A stretch of 56,941 nucleotides of DNA, taken from the NCBI GenBank assembly GCA_947462685.1, contig CANHPL010000011.1:1-56941 (forward strand), written 5' to 3'. How positions within the stretch are numbered: position 1 is the stretch's first letter; every line of letters starts with the position of its first letter. The notes under the pieces are model-generated. The model was not told where the DNA came from and made no database searches. It saw only the letters and a list, made by a program, of their open reading frames with translations. Positions 34,494 through 42,945 of the stretch are shown piece by piece. Source of the DNA: Burkholderiaceae bacterium (GTDB lineage: Bacteria > Pseudomonadota > Gammaproteobacteria > Burkholderiales > Burkholderiaceae). The translations under genes and the position numbers were made by a program.

Positions 34494-36380
34494 ATGTTAA
34501 AGATGACTAACTTATTAAAAACGATTCAAGCACCTGCTGAGCTTCGCGAGTTGGCACGTTATCAATTGCCGCAATTGGCAGATGAACTGCGAGAATTCAT
34601 TATTGATTCAGTCTCCAAGACTGGTGGACATTTATCCTCTAATTTGGGTACTGTTGAACTTGCCGTCGCTATTCATTATGTTTTTAATACCCCAGAAGAT
34701 AAGTTGATTTGGGATGTAGGTCATCAAAGTTATCCACATAAAATATTGACAGGAAGACGTGATCAAATGTCAGGGCTACGTCAATTAGGAGGTATTTCTG
34801 GATTTCCTAAGCGTAGTGAGAGTATGTACGATGATTTTGGAACAGCACATTCTTCTACAAGTATTTCTGCAGCTACGGGCATGGCACATGCATCATTACT
34901 GCAAGGTAAAAAAAATATTTCGATTGCCGTGATCGGTGATAGTGCAATGACTGGTGGCATGGCTTTTGAAGCGATGAATCATGCAGGTGTTACACGCAAC
35001 TTACCATTGATCGTGATTTTGAACGATAACGATATGTCTATTTCCCCGGCCGTAGGATCGCTGAATAAGTATTTAGCTAGACTGATTAGTAGTCCTTTTT
35101 ATGAAGCAACCAAAAACGGGGTAGGCAATGTTTTGTCCATTGTGCCGCCATTGCGCGAGTTTGCGAAACGTTTAGAAGCTCAAGCGAAAGGGATGGTCGT
35201 ACCTGCAACCATTTTCGAAGAATTTGGTTTTAACTATATAGGTCCGATAGATGGACATGATTTAGATTCATTAATACCAACTTTTGAAAATATCAAAAAA
35301 ATGGCTTTGGAAGGTGATGGACCACAATTTATCCATGTTGTGACTAAAAAAGGTAAGGGCTATGAAAAGGCTGAATCCGACCCTATTAAGTACCATGGCC
35401 CAGGAAAATTCGATCCAAAAGTTGGGATATTACCTTCAACCCCTAGTCCTAAAAAAACCTTCACACAAATCTTTGGTGAATGGATTTGCGATATGGCACA
35501 AGTTGATGAAAAATTAGTAGCCATTACGCCAGCGATGCGTGAGGGATCTGGATTGGTAGAGTTTGAGAAAAAATTTCCTCATCGTTACTATGATGTAGGC
35601 ATTGCAGAACAACATGCAGTCACGTTTGCTGCTGGCCTTGCTTGTGAAGGTTTAAAACCTGTCTTAGCAATTTACTCGACATTCTTGCAACGTGGCTATG
35701 ACCAATTGATTCATGATGTTGCATTACAGGATTTGCCAGTCATGTTTGCATTAGACCGTGCAGGCATCGTTGGTGCTGATGGACCAACCCATGCTGGGGT
35801 CTTTGATATTGCTTATTTACGCTGTATACCCAATATGGTTATTACGACTCCGAGTGATGAAAACGAATGTCGTCAATTACTTTCTACCGCTTATCAGGCT
35901 GGCCATCCAAGTGCCGTTAGATATCCTCGAGGTAACGGAGTAGGCGTTCCTGTTTCACCGAGTCTTGAAGGACTGCCACTTGGCAAGGCAAATATCAGAA
36001 GAAACACCTCCCAAGTTGGTGGCAAGCGTTTTGCGATATTAGCTTTTGGAACTTTATTACATCCCTGTTTAGAAGTGGCGGAAAAACTAGATTTAACTGT
36101 AGTAGATATGCGCTTTGTCAAACCGCTTGATGAAGCGATGTTGAAACAGATTGCGCATACACACGATGGTTTGATTACGATTGAGGAAGGGGCAATTCAG
36201 GGTGGAGCAGGAAGTGCTTGCACAGAGTATCTGCACTCCATCAATCTGACATTACCGACTTTACATTTAGGATTGCCAGATGATTTTAGTGATCATGGTG
36301 ATAGCGCTAAATTATTAGCGGGATATGGTTTAGATCAAATTGGTATTGAACAATCAATCGTGCAGAAATTTTTCAATTAA
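34494..36380 (+). CDS. dxs: Dxs, 1-deoxy-D-xylulose-5-phosphate synthase
   Basis: A 628-residue ThDP enzyme that starts the MEP isoprenoid pathway. The ThDP/Mg motif is [20 protein letters not shown] with the second Asn in LNDNDMS, and the catalytic glutamate is in [18 protein letters not shown]. The ATG at 34494 (2 bases after hemA) is preferred to the overlapping start at 34440; MTNLLK at 34503 is an alternative. The GDS in place of the common GDG is a conservative change seen in other Dxs-like proteins. It converges with bciB. Confidence 0.95.
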   Translation: MLKMTNLLKTIQAPAELRELARYQLPQLADELREFIIDSVSKTGGHLSSNLGTVELAVAIHYVFNTPEDKLIWDVGHQSYPHKILTGRRDQMSGLRQLGGISGFPKRSESMYDDFGTAHSSTSISAATGMAHASLLQGKKNISIAVIGDSAMTGGMAFEAMNHAGVTRNLPLIVILNDNDMSISPAVGSLNKYLARLISSPFYEATKNGVGNVLSIVPPLREFAKRLEAQAKGMVVPATIFEEFGFNYIGPIDGHDLDSLIPTFENIKKMALEGDGPQFIHVVTKKGKGYEKAESDPIKYHGPGKFDPKVGILPSTPSPKKTFTQIFGEWICDMAQVDEKLVAITPAMREGSGLVEFEKKFPHRYYDVGIAEQHAVTFAAGLACEGLKPVLAIYSTFLQRGYDQLIHDVALQDLPVMFALDRAGIVGADGPTHAGVFDIAYLRCIPNMVITTPSDENECRQLLSTAYQAGHPSAVRYPRGNGVGVPVSPSLEGLPLGKANIRRNTSQVGGKRFAILAFGTLLHPCLEVAEKLDLTVVDMRFVKPLDEAMLKQIAHTHDGLITIEEGAIQGGAGSACTEYLHSINLTLPTLHLGLPDDFSDHGDSAKLLAGYGLDQIGIEQSIVQKFFN

Positions 36381-36395
36381 GCGAAGGCTTAATTG
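36374..36395. terminator. Hairpin between convergent dxs and bciB
   Basis: CAATTAAGC, loop GAAG and GCTTAATTG form a perfect 9-bp stem that overlaps the dxs stop codon and the bciB stop codon. A T-run follows only about nine bases later on plus (GTTACTTTTTT), and there is none close on minus, so it may be an inefficient bidirectional terminator. Confidence 0.5.
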
Positions 36396-37615
36396 CTGGG
36401 GTTACTTTTTTGAGACGGCATTAACTTATTAATTTCTTCTTTATTTGGGGAGAGCCCATAAGGTTTTACTAAATTCCAAATATGATTTGGTACCATGGAG
36501 CCCATTTTTGCCGGATGCTCTCTTCGCAAGTGAAGAACAGATTCAATCGCTTTCATTTCCACACGTGTTCTAGCAAATTCAAGCCCACGAGGACCTACTT
36601 TGGGCATTAACCAGCCAACAATAGGCCGCAACCAATTGGGCATTTTTCGAAGAGGTAGACCACCGGCAGCAAGTTCCACATTTTTCATAAAACCAACAAC
36701 CGCAGAGTGACGTTTGCCAGCGGTGCCAGGTGTGGAAAGAAGTACCTCTTCACTTAATAGATTGAGTAATTCTTCACCGCGTTGATTACGAACAATCAGC
36801 CATTGCTCTCCTTGACCACCCATATAGCCAACAGTGATATCAGACAATACGTTGGTGTAATCGACACAAGTTTTGCAAGTGACGGGAAAAAAATCATTGG
36901 GAAGCGTAGATAGAGGTAATTGCAAAAAAGGAATTTCTTTTTTCTTGCCATTTTTAAAGCGTACTTCCACGTGATAGTCAGCCCTGAATTCAAGATAATT
37001 AATTTCTTCGGGTTCTGTGCTGATAAGGGATAAAAAATGGTGAAAGTTTTCCGTTGTTGTATTGTCTGAACAAGGAGTACCAATTACATATAATTTTTCT
37101 AAACCTAATTGTTTTTCTAGAGCCCGAAGAGCATATACCTGACAGGGTATGCCGATGACACCAATTTTTTTATAGCCCTTGGCGATTGCAGGTTCTAGTA
37201 AAGAAAGTAATGGTGCATAACCCATGCGCATACCTCGGCATTTAGCCATATCACTAGCGCGATCAATGAGAACAGGTAATGGCTTCCAAGAGTCGTTGGG
37301 ATCTTGCGTCATTGTCAGGATGGCATCGACAGCTTGGGTTTCTAAAAGCCGCTCACCAATACGGGTGGTAATTCCAGTCCATTGCGCACCAGGACTTGGA
37401 TTTTTTAAACTTGCGCGGTGCATTTGGATAAAAGGTCCAAAATGCAATTCATCTGGACGGTTAAGATCTCTGGGCCTGCCGTGCACCTCGGTCTCGAGAT
37501 AGGGATAGTTTGGCTTAATAAATTGACACGCCTCACCGCAGCGCTTAGGATCACTTGTGCGAGAAATCCCGCAGTCAGTACACAGCGCACGATATGGCGC
37601 CTGATCTACATTCAC
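36389..37615 (-). CDS. bciB: BciB, F420-hydrogenase-beta-type 8-vinyl reductase
   Basis: A 408-residue iron-sulfur flavoprotein that reduces the 8-vinyl group of divinyl (proto)chlorophyllide. The N-terminus has the ferredoxin-like set ALCTDCGISRTSDPKRCGEA followed by C, and further conserved cysteines are in GIPCQVYALR, GTPCSDN and VTCKTCVDYTN. This matches the cyanobacterial/plant-type BciB rather than the NADPH-dependent BciA. The start is a GTG with AAGGGA six bases upstream. It lies 33 bases after a 43-residue membrane peptide on the same strand. Confidence 0.9.
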   Translation of the reverse strand: MNVDQAPYRALCTDCGISRTSDPKRCGEACQFIKPNYPYLETEVHGRPRDLNRPDELHFGPFIQMHRASLKNPSPGAQWTGITTRIGERLLETQAVDAILTMTQDPNDSWKPLPVLIDRASDMAKCRGMRMGYAPLLSLLEPAIAKGYKKIGVIGIPCQVYALRALEKQLGLEKLYVIGTPCSDNTTTENFHHFLSLISTEPEEINYLEFRADYHVEVRFKNGKKKEIPFLQLPLSTLPNDFFPVTCKTCVDYTNVLSDITVGYMGGQGEQWLIVRNQRGEELLNLLSEEVLLSTPGTAGKRHSAVVGFMKNVELAAGGLPLRKMPNWLRPIVGWLMPKVGPRGLEFARTRVEMKAIESVLHLRREHPAKMGSMVPNHIWNLVKPYGLSPNKEEINKLMPSQKSNPSN

Positions 37616-37648
37616 ATCATTCCCTTAAATGGTTTACTTCTAAAACGA

Positions 37649-37780
37649 TTAAAAGTTAATTGCTGAAAGAAACCATAAACAAATAGAGATAGTGGTGAAA
37701 ACTCCAACAAAAACAACAATGCCATTACGGTAGAAAATTTTTGCTTTATCACGTGCTTCAACTGCGCGTTCTTGATTCAT
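37649..37780 (-). CDS. 43-residue single-span membrane peptide upstream of bciB, function unknown
   Basis: Not recognised. The ATG has a strong AGGAG site at ideal spacing (GCACAGGAGACAATATG), which is why this very short gene is credible. The N-terminus is charged (MNQERAVEARDKAKIFYRNG) and is followed by one hydrophobic span of about 20 residues (IVVFVGVFTTISICLWFLSA) ending INF. There is no histidine, so it is not an LH chain. It precedes bciB by 33 bases on the same strand and is likely co-transcribed. Candidates are a small RC-LH1 subunit of the PufX/W/Y kind or a membrane anchor for a pigment enzyme; both are inference. Confidence 0.75.
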   Translation of the reverse strand: MNQERAVEARDKAKIFYRNGIVVFVGVFTTISICLWFLSAINF

Positions 37781-37911
37781 ATTGTCTCCTGTGCAAAATT
37801 TAATTTTATATGAAAATTCGTAAGAAATGAAGTAATTTACTATGCTATCGAAACCTTAAAACAACTGTATTTATAAAAGAAAAAATGTCTTTAAAAGATC
37901 CAAAAATGATT

Positions 37912-37929
37912 TGTACAGATACGATAACA
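37912..37929. promoter_or_regulatory. Possible PpsR site upstream of the 43-residue ORF and bciB
   Basis: TGTACAGATACGATAACA fits TGT-N12-ACA, extended by one base pair to TTGT/ACAA. It lies 132 bases upstream of the small ORF on its promoter side. The inside of the site is not symmetric. The rest of 37781-38012 is very A+T-rich and shows no gene. Confidence 0.3.
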
Positions 37930-38012
37930 AGGTAAATTTTTTAGAGATTTCAATAACCATACTTCTGCTTAGGGTTTAAAAATTTTTGTATTATCTTTTT
38001 CCCCAACTTAAT

Positions 38013-38045
38013 TTGACGTTATACGCAACTTGCGTAAAACGTCAA
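38013..38045. promoter_or_regulatory. Perfect 33-bp dyad, likely toxin-antitoxin operator
   Basis: Nested inverted repeats share one centre at 38029: TTGACGTT (38013-38020) with AACGTCAA (38038-38045), and ACGCAA (38023-38028) with TTGCGT (38030-38035). It ends one base before the ATG of the decayed toxin. Autoregulatory operators of HigBA/RelBE-type modules have this form. The antitoxin at 38381 is the likely ligand. Confidence 0.65.
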
Positions 38046-38046
38046 T

Positions 38047-38384
38047 ATGAAAGCATTATTTATTGAATTACCTCCTTTTTAAAGATATCGACAAAATTAC
38101 TTAACTGATAAGCGATACCGTGAATTACAAATTTTTTAACTTTAAGCCCCAAAACTGGAGAGCTTATTGCTGGAACAGGAGGTTTAAGAAAGTTAAGGCA
38201 TGGAGATCAATCCAGGGGTAAAGGAAAACGAGGTGGGTTAAGGATTATTTATTATTGGCATGAATTGAAATCACAGTTTTGGTTTTTCACACTTTATGAT
38301 AAGGACGAAATGACTGATTTAGGACAAAGGGAACGAAAGATATTACTGGATTTACTCAGTCAAGAACTTGGAGCAAGAAAATGA
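38047..38384 (+). pseudogene. Decayed RelE/HigB-type toxin gene
   Basis: A RelE/HigB2-like mRNA interferase broken by frameshifts. The frame from ATG 38047 begins MKALFIELPPF, the usual toxin N-terminus, then stops. Pieces LTDKRYRELQ and then LSPKTGELIAGTGGLRKLRH occur in other frames, and from there GKGKRGGLRIIYYWHELK and the C-terminus run open to a TGA at 38382-38384. At least two shifts are needed to join the parts, so active toxin is unlikely unless the sequence has errors. The 3' end overlaps the antitoxin ATG by 4 bases, the normal arrangement for this family (toxin first). Confidence 0.8.
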
Positions 38385-38695
38385 CTAAACGTAATTTGAT
38401 GAATGAAATGAATGAAGGATTTGAGCATCTAAAAAATGCTCATTTAGATAAAGTTACCTTACGAACTATTGAAGTAAAGTATAGGCCAGCGCCTACGATT
38501 GATGCAAAAACAGTCATTGCAATTAGAGAACGTTTGAATCTATCCCAGTCTTTATTTGCTAATTATTTAAGAACAAATTTAAGGACACTAGAAAATTGGG
38601 AGCAGGGTAGAGCCAAACCTAATGCGCAAGCTGCATTACTAATCTATTTAGTTGATCGTTACCCTGATACTGTAGAAAAAATTGCTGCTGTTTAG
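38381..38695 (+). CDS. HigA/NadS-type antitoxin, XRE-family HTH
   Basis: A 104-residue helix-turn-helix protein. After a polar N-terminus it has the XRE fold at about 46-100: VIAIRERLNLSQSLFANYLR, then NLRTLENWEQGRAKPNAQA. This is the antitoxin half of a HigBA/RelE-type module, normally neutralising the toxin and repressing its own promoter. The toxin gene upstream is broken, so it is now an orphan antitoxin or a simple repressor. The ATGA overlap with the toxin remnant is preserved. Confidence 0.88.
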   Translation: MTKRNLMNEMNEGFEHLKNAHLDKVTLRTIEVKYRPAPTIDAKTVIAIRERLNLSQSLFANYLRTNLRTLENWEQGRAKPNAQAALLIYLVDRYPDTVEKIAAV

Positions 38696-38700
38696 AAATT

Positions 38701-38747
38701 AAATTAAAAAATAAAGTAAAAAAATCCCCATTAAAAAAATGGGGATT
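38701..38747 (-). terminator. Terminator between antitoxin and ahpF
   Basis: AATCCCCATT (38723-38732) and AATGGGGATT (38738-38747) form a perfect 10-bp stem with a 5-base loop. On minus it is followed by a T-rich tail (TTTTACTTTATTTTTT), so it ends the ahpCF transcript. On plus it may also end the antitoxin transcript, with a weaker tail. Confidence 0.8.
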
Positions 38748-38773
38748 ATTAATTATTAAAAGCATGATCATTC

Positions 38774-40351
38774 TTATGCAGCTAAAGCTTTTTCTGTTTC
38801 TGGAACAGATAATCTGATTAAATAATCAAAGGCTCCAAGAGATGCTTTAGCACCTTCGCCCATCGCAATGATGATTTGCTTAAATGGAACTGTTGTACAG
38901 TCACCTGCTGCAAAAACACCCGGTAATGAAGTCTCACCTTTGTGGTCAATCACAACCTCACCATGCTTAGAAAGTTCCAAGGTTCCTTTAAGCCAATCGG
39001 TATTTGGAAGTAAGCCAATTTGCACAAAGATACCTTCCAGTTCAAGACGGTGTTCACTGGCATTGACTCGATCTTGATACATCAAACCATTTACTTTTGT
39101 GCCATCACCCAAAACCTCTTTAGTTAAGGCACTCTTGATTACTGTGACATTTGACAGACTATTTAATTTTGTTTGCAACACAGCATCAGCACGTAATTTA
39201 TTATCAAATTCGATTAATGTAACATGGCTGACGATACCTGCTAAATCAATTGCTGCTTCAACCCCAGAATTTCCACCGCCAATGACAGCAACCCTCTTAC
39301 CCTTAAACAAAGGCCCATCACAATGCGGGCAGTAAGCAACACCTTTATTGCGATATTCCTGCTCTCCTGGAACATTCATTTCTCTCCAGCGCGCTCCAGT
39401 ACTAATGATTACTGACTTACTTTGAAGAACAGCACCGTTCAATAACTCTACTTCAAGGCCATGACCTGATTGACGTAATGCTTTCGCACGTTGCAAATTC
39501 ATAATATCAACTTCATAGCTCTTTACATGTTGTTCAAGAGCTTGAACTAATTTAGGACCCTCAGTTTCTTTAACAGAAATGAAGTTCTCAATACCTAATG
39601 TGTCCATGACTTGGCCACCAAATCGCTCAGAGATGACACCCGTTTTAATTCCTTTACGAGCGGCGTAAATTGCAGCAGAAGAACCTGCAGGTCCACCACC
39701 AATGATTAACATATCAAATTCAGGCTTAGCATTGAGTTTGGCAACATCTTTTTGAGGACTGTTGGTATCGAGTTTGGCAATGATTTCTTCGACACTCATC
39801 CTACCTTGTCCAAATACCTCATTATTAAGAATCACTGTGGGTACAGCCATGATTTGATGTTGATCTACCAAGTCTTGGTACCAAGCACCGTCAATCATTT
39901 CATGTTGAACCTGAGGATGTATTGCAGCCATTAAGTTCAAAGCCTGAACTACATCTGGGCAGTTGTGGCAGGATAATGAAATAAAGGTTTGGAAGTGAAA
40001 ATGCCCCTCTAAGCCACGAATCCGTTCAAGGATTTCGTTTTCAACTTTTGGTGGATAACCACTTGCTTGTAAGATCGCCAAAATAAAAGAGGTTAATTCA
40101 TGTCCCATAGGTAAGCCAGCAAACGTGATACGCGCTACTTCATCGATCTTGCTCACCGTAAAGCTTGGAACTTTCTGACTATTACCGTCTAACTGGACAG
40201 TAATTTTTTCAGATTGTTCTGCGACTTCATTTAACAGTTCGAGCATTTGTGAAGAATTGGTAGTGTTATCTAGTGTTGCAGTTAAAACGATTGGCTGAAC
40301 AATTTTTTCAAAATATGATTTCAGTTGTAATTTGATATTTGCATCTAACAT
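38774..40351 (-). CDS. ahpF: AhpF, alkyl hydroperoxide reductase flavoprotein subunit
   Basis: A 525-residue NADH-dependent reductase that recycles AhpC. The N-terminal double-thioredoxin domain has the redox pair SCHNCPDV (Cys128, Cys131). The FAD fold begins at [20 protein letters not shown] (about 216), and the thioredoxin-reductase pair is YCPHCDGP (Cys341, Cys344). Length is normal. It follows ahpC after a 105-base gap that carries strong RNA structure. Confidence 0.97.
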   Translation of the reverse strand: MLDANIKLQLKSYFEKIVQPIVLTATLDNTTNSSQMLELLNEVAEQSEKITVQLDGNSQKVPSFTVSKIDEVARITFAGLPMGHELTSFILAILQASGYPPKVENEILERIRGLEGHFHFQTFISLSCHNCPDVVQALNLMAAIHPQVQHEMIDGAWYQDLVDQHQIMAVPTVILNNEVFGQGRMSVEEIIAKLDTNSPQKDVAKLNAKPEFDMLIIGGGPAGSSAAIYAARKGIKTGVISERFGGQVMDTLGIENFISVKETEGPKLVQALEQHVKSYEVDIMNLQRAKALRQSGHGLEVELLNGAVLQSKSVIISTGARWREMNVPGEQEYRNKGVAYCPHCDGPLFKGKRVAVIGGGNSGVEAAIDLAGIVSHVTLIEFDNKLRADAVLQTKLNSLSNVTVIKSALTKEVLGDGTKVNGLMYQDRVNASEHRLELEGIFVQIGLLPNTDWLKGTLELSKHGEVVIDHKGETSLPGVFAAGDCTTVPFKQIIIAMGEGAKASLGAFDYLIRLSVPETEKALAA

Positions 40352-40380
40352 AGTTATTTCCTTTTAATTCAATGAGGTTG

Positions 40381-40434
40381 AGTCTATTGGGCAAGAGAAT
40401 GATTCTTCTCCAATAGACTCTCCGAAGAGAGTCT
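40381..40434 (-). promoter_or_regulatory. Two overlapping hairpins in the ahpC-ahpF gap
   Basis: In the minus-strand RNA, AGACTCTC-TTCG-GAGAGTCT (40434-40415) is an 8-bp stem closed by a C(UUCG)G tetraloop. The base run AGTCTATTGG (40419-40410) can instead pair with CCAATAGACT (40390-40381), a 10-bp stem that has an inner AGAAT/ATTCT pairing. The two share the AGTCT segment and exclude each other. There is no T-run, so RNA stability control or partial termination between ahpC and ahpF is more likely than full termination. Confidence 0.6.
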
Positions 40435-40456
40435 GGTTGGTTATTCAATGATGCAA

Positions 40457-41020
40457 TTAAATCTTGCCTACGAGATCTAAAGAAGGAGTTAATGTTGCGG
40501 CACCTTCTTGCCATTTAGCTGGACATACTTCACCTGGATGAGCAGCAGTGTATTGAGCAGCTTTAAGTTTGCGAAGTGTTTCTGAAACATCTCTTGCGAT
40601 TTCATTGGAGTGAATCTCAGCAGTCTTAATAACTCCTTCAGGATTGATAATGAACGTGCCACGCAATGCTAAGCCGGCTTCTTCAATATGAACACCAAAA
40701 CCACGGGTTAAAGTATGCGTAGGATCGCCGACTAAAGGAAACCTTGCTTTACCTACTGCTGGAGAAGTTTCATGCCAAACTTTATGAGAGAAGTGCGTAT
40801 CTGTAGTTACGATATAAACCTCAGCACCCATTTTTTGGAACTCGGCATAGTTATCTGCCGCATCTTCAATTTCTGTTGGGCAGTTAAAAGTGAATGCTGC
40901 AGGCATAAAAATCAGAACAGACCATTTGCCCTTTAGGCTTTCGTCAGAAACGGTAATAAATTTTCCGTTGTGAAATGCTTCAGTTTTAAATGCAGGTACT
41001 ACTGTGTTGATAATTGACAT
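40457..41020 (-). CDS. ahpC: AhpC, alkyl hydroperoxide reductase peroxiredoxin
   Basis: A 187-residue typical two-cysteine peroxiredoxin. The peroxidatic cysteine is Cys47 in FNCPTE and the resolving cysteine is Cys166 in GEVCPAKW. It reduces H2O2 and organic peroxides in the cytoplasm with AhpF. It is transcribed divergently from oxyR, its expected regulator. Confidence 0.97.
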   Translation of the reverse strand: MSIINTVVPAFKTEAFHNGKFITVSDESLKGKWSVLIFMPAAFTFNCPTEIEDAADNYAEFQKMGAEVYIVTTDTHFSHKVWHETSPAVGKARFPLVGDPTHTLTRGFGVHIEEAGLALRGTFIINPEGVIKTAEIHSNEIARDVSETLRKLKAAQYTAAHPGEVCPAKWQEGAATLTPSLDLVGKI

Positions 41021-41110
41021 GGCGTTTCCTTTTAAGATAAATGATTGACAACAGGATGCATTGTGAAGGTTTTGGTTTAATCAGTCTAATGAATTATAAT
41101 GATGATAATG

Positions 41111-41125
41111 ATCTAATTATTAGAT
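41111..41125. promoter_or_regulatory. Possible OxyR operator between ahpC and oxyR
   Basis: ATCTAATTATTAGAT is a perfect 7-bp inverted repeat around one T, 16 bases before the oxyR ATG. It contains the T-N11-A core of LysR-type sites. Similar A+T-rich half-sites (AATGAT, ATAATGAT) lie just upstream, so a longer OxyR footprint of four half-sites is possible. Confidence 0.5.
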
Positions 41126-41141
41126 TACAAAAAAGGGGTGA

Positions 41142-42035
41142 ATGATGGCTTCTCTACCAACCATTAAGCAATTACGTTATTTGATAGCAATCAGTGAAAC
41201 TCTCAACTTTACAAGGGCGGCTGAGGTATGCTTTGTTGGTCAATCCACCTTAAGTGCTGGCCTTAAAGAGCTAGAGGATTCTCTTGGCGTTCAGCTAGTT
41301 GAGCGTGACAAGCACTCCGTTTCATTGACCCCCATTGGACAGGGGGTAGTGGAGAGGGCGCAACGATTGATCGTACAAGCAGATGATTTAGTGGATTTTG
41401 TTGAAGGATCAGCTGGTACCATGATGGGCATCATTAAGTTGGGCGTGATACCGACGATTGCACCATTTTTATTACCATTATTTTTGCCAAAAATGAAAGA
41501 ACAATTTCCAGACTTAAAAATTATTTTGCGAGAAGATTTGACTGCAAATCTAATTGATAAATTAAACCATCATGAACTAGACTTTGCGTTAATTGCACTG
41601 CCCTATGACACCAAGGGATTTTTAATGAAAGAGTTATTCAATGATGAGTTCTGGTTAATTGGTAATCAAGACGACCCTAGTCTGAAGAATAAAGAAATAC
41701 AACTCACTAATCGTCTGACTGATCGGATATTGTTGTTAGAGGAGGGTAATTGTTTACGTGAGCATACGTTAGCCGCTTGTAAGAAAACGGATATCACTAG
41801 CCAAAGTGGTATTGAAGCAACGAGCTTATTAACATTAGTACAGATGGTTGAATATGGCTTAGGAATGGCGCTCTTACCGGAAATGGCAGTTAAATCAGGG
41901 CTATTAAAAAATACGCACTTAATTGCTAGACCGTTAACCGCGCCAGCACCCAACCGAAAGATTGCTTTAATCGCAAGATCTTCGACTGCACGGATTGAAG
42001 AATTTAATGCTTTAGTGCAAGTCATTAAAAGATAA
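41142..42035 (+). CDS. oxyR: OxyR, peroxide-sensing LysR-type activator
   Basis: A 297-residue LysR-type regulator. The N-terminal winged HTH has TRAAEVCFVGQSTLSAGLKE. The effector domain carries EEGNCLREHTLAACKK, where the two cysteines are nine residues apart, as the redox pair Cys199/Cys208 of E. coli OxyR. Together with divergent ahpC this identifies OxyR rather than a generic LysR. A terminator follows. Confidence 0.95.
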   Translation: MMASLPTIKQLRYLIAISETLNFTRAAEVCFVGQSTLSAGLKELEDSLGVQLVERDKHSVSLTPIGQGVVERAQRLIVQADDLVDFVEGSAGTMMGIIKLGVIPTIAPFLLPLFLPKMKEQFPDLKIILREDLTANLIDKLNHHELDFALIALPYDTKGFLMKELFNDEFWLIGNQDDPSLKNKEIQLTNRLTDRILLLEEGNCLREHTLAACKKTDITSQSGIEATSLLTLVQMVEYGLGMALLPEMAVKSGLLKNTHLIARPLTAPAPNRKIALIARSSTARIEEFNALVQVIKR

Positions 42036-42052
42036 GTCAAAAAATGAATAAA

Positions 42053-42079
42053 AAAATACCAACCCGAAGTTGGTATTTT
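42053..42079. terminator. Bidirectional terminator between oxyR and the nitroreductase gene
   Basis: ATACCAAC, loop CCGAA and GTTGGTAT form an 8-bp stem flanked by A-rich sequence on the left and TTT on the right, so it can serve oxyR on plus and the convergent nitroreductase gene on minus. Confidence 0.75.
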
Positions 42080-42098
42080 GATGTGACTACACATTTAA

Positions 42099-42734
42099 TT
42101 ACTTCATCCAGTGGATAAATTTCTCACTAGGATTTCTTACTTTAGCAACTTTAGATAACCAATCTTCATCAGCATTTCTATAACCCAAGGCCATGATGAC
42201 GCAACTACGTAAGCCTTTTTCTTTCAGATTCAAGATTTCGTCTACAGCAGCGGGGTTAAAGCCTTCCATAGGTGTGGCATCTACTTCATCTTCTGCGGCA
42301 GCAATTAATCCAGTGCCAAGACCAATATAGGCTTGTTTTGCTGCATGATGGAAGTTAAATTCTGCCTCTCTAGCAGGGAAGTTCTTTACAAGCATTTGAC
42401 GATAAGCTGCGCCAGCTTCAGTTCTTAAGTTACGAATATTCTCTGTCATATCAAAATTAGCATTGATACGATCTGCCGTGTAGTTATCCCAAGCAGCAAA
42501 GACGACCACATGAGAGCAATCAACGATTTGTGGTTGATTATTCGCAGCAACCCTGATTTTTTCACGGATTTCTTTATTCGTAATCACGAATAATTCATAG
42601 GGTTGAAGACCACTTGAGCTTGCTGCCAATCTAATAGCTTCAACAATACGTTCTACTTTCTCATTTGGTACTATCTTTGTTGCGTCATATTTTTTTGTTG
42701 CATAGCGCCATTTCAGTTTGTCAATTAAGCTCAT
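42099..42734 (-). CDS. Nitroreductase-family NAD(P)H oxidoreductase
   Basis: A 211-residue FMN-dependent nitroreductase-fold protein. RYATKKYDATKIVP at the N-terminus and LAASSSGLQPYELFVI are the FMN-binding signature, and the C-terminal half has KQAYIGLGTGLIAAAEDEVD. Members of this NfsB/DrgA-like branch reduce quinones, nitro compounds or flavins with two electrons. The physiological substrate is unknown. It may belong to the peroxide-stress block, but no OxyR site is obvious upstream. Confidence 0.88.
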   Translation of the reverse strand: MSLIDKLKWRYATKKYDATKIVPNEKVERIVEAIRLAASSSGLQPYELFVITNKEIREKIRVAANNQPQIVDCSHVVVFAAWDNYTADRINANFDMTENIRNLRTEAGAAYRQMLVKNFPAREAEFNFHHAAKQAYIGLGTGLIAAAEDEVDATPMEGFNPAAVDEILNLKEKGLRSCVIMALGYRNADEDWLSKVAKVRNPSEKFIHWMK

Positions 42735-42945
42735 TCGTGATTCCTTTTGGTTGGAGTTATTAAAATTTTAATATAGGCTATTTTAAATCATGATGATGAT
42801 TTAGCCATTGCATTAAGATTTTACCAAGCCAAACGCTTCTGAATCGACGTCAGAATTGAATCATTGATTAAAGAAAAAAATATTAAATATCAATAAGTCA
42901 GCCGTTGAAATTACGGGGTCACATACCGCGGTAATTTAAAAGTAG
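42735..42945. other. Intergenic region with one weak hairpin
   Basis: No gene is visible. An imperfect inverted repeat AAATTACGG ... CCGCGGTAATTT at about 42907-42937 lies just past the stop of the minus-strand Bug gene and may be its terminator. Confidence 0.35.
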
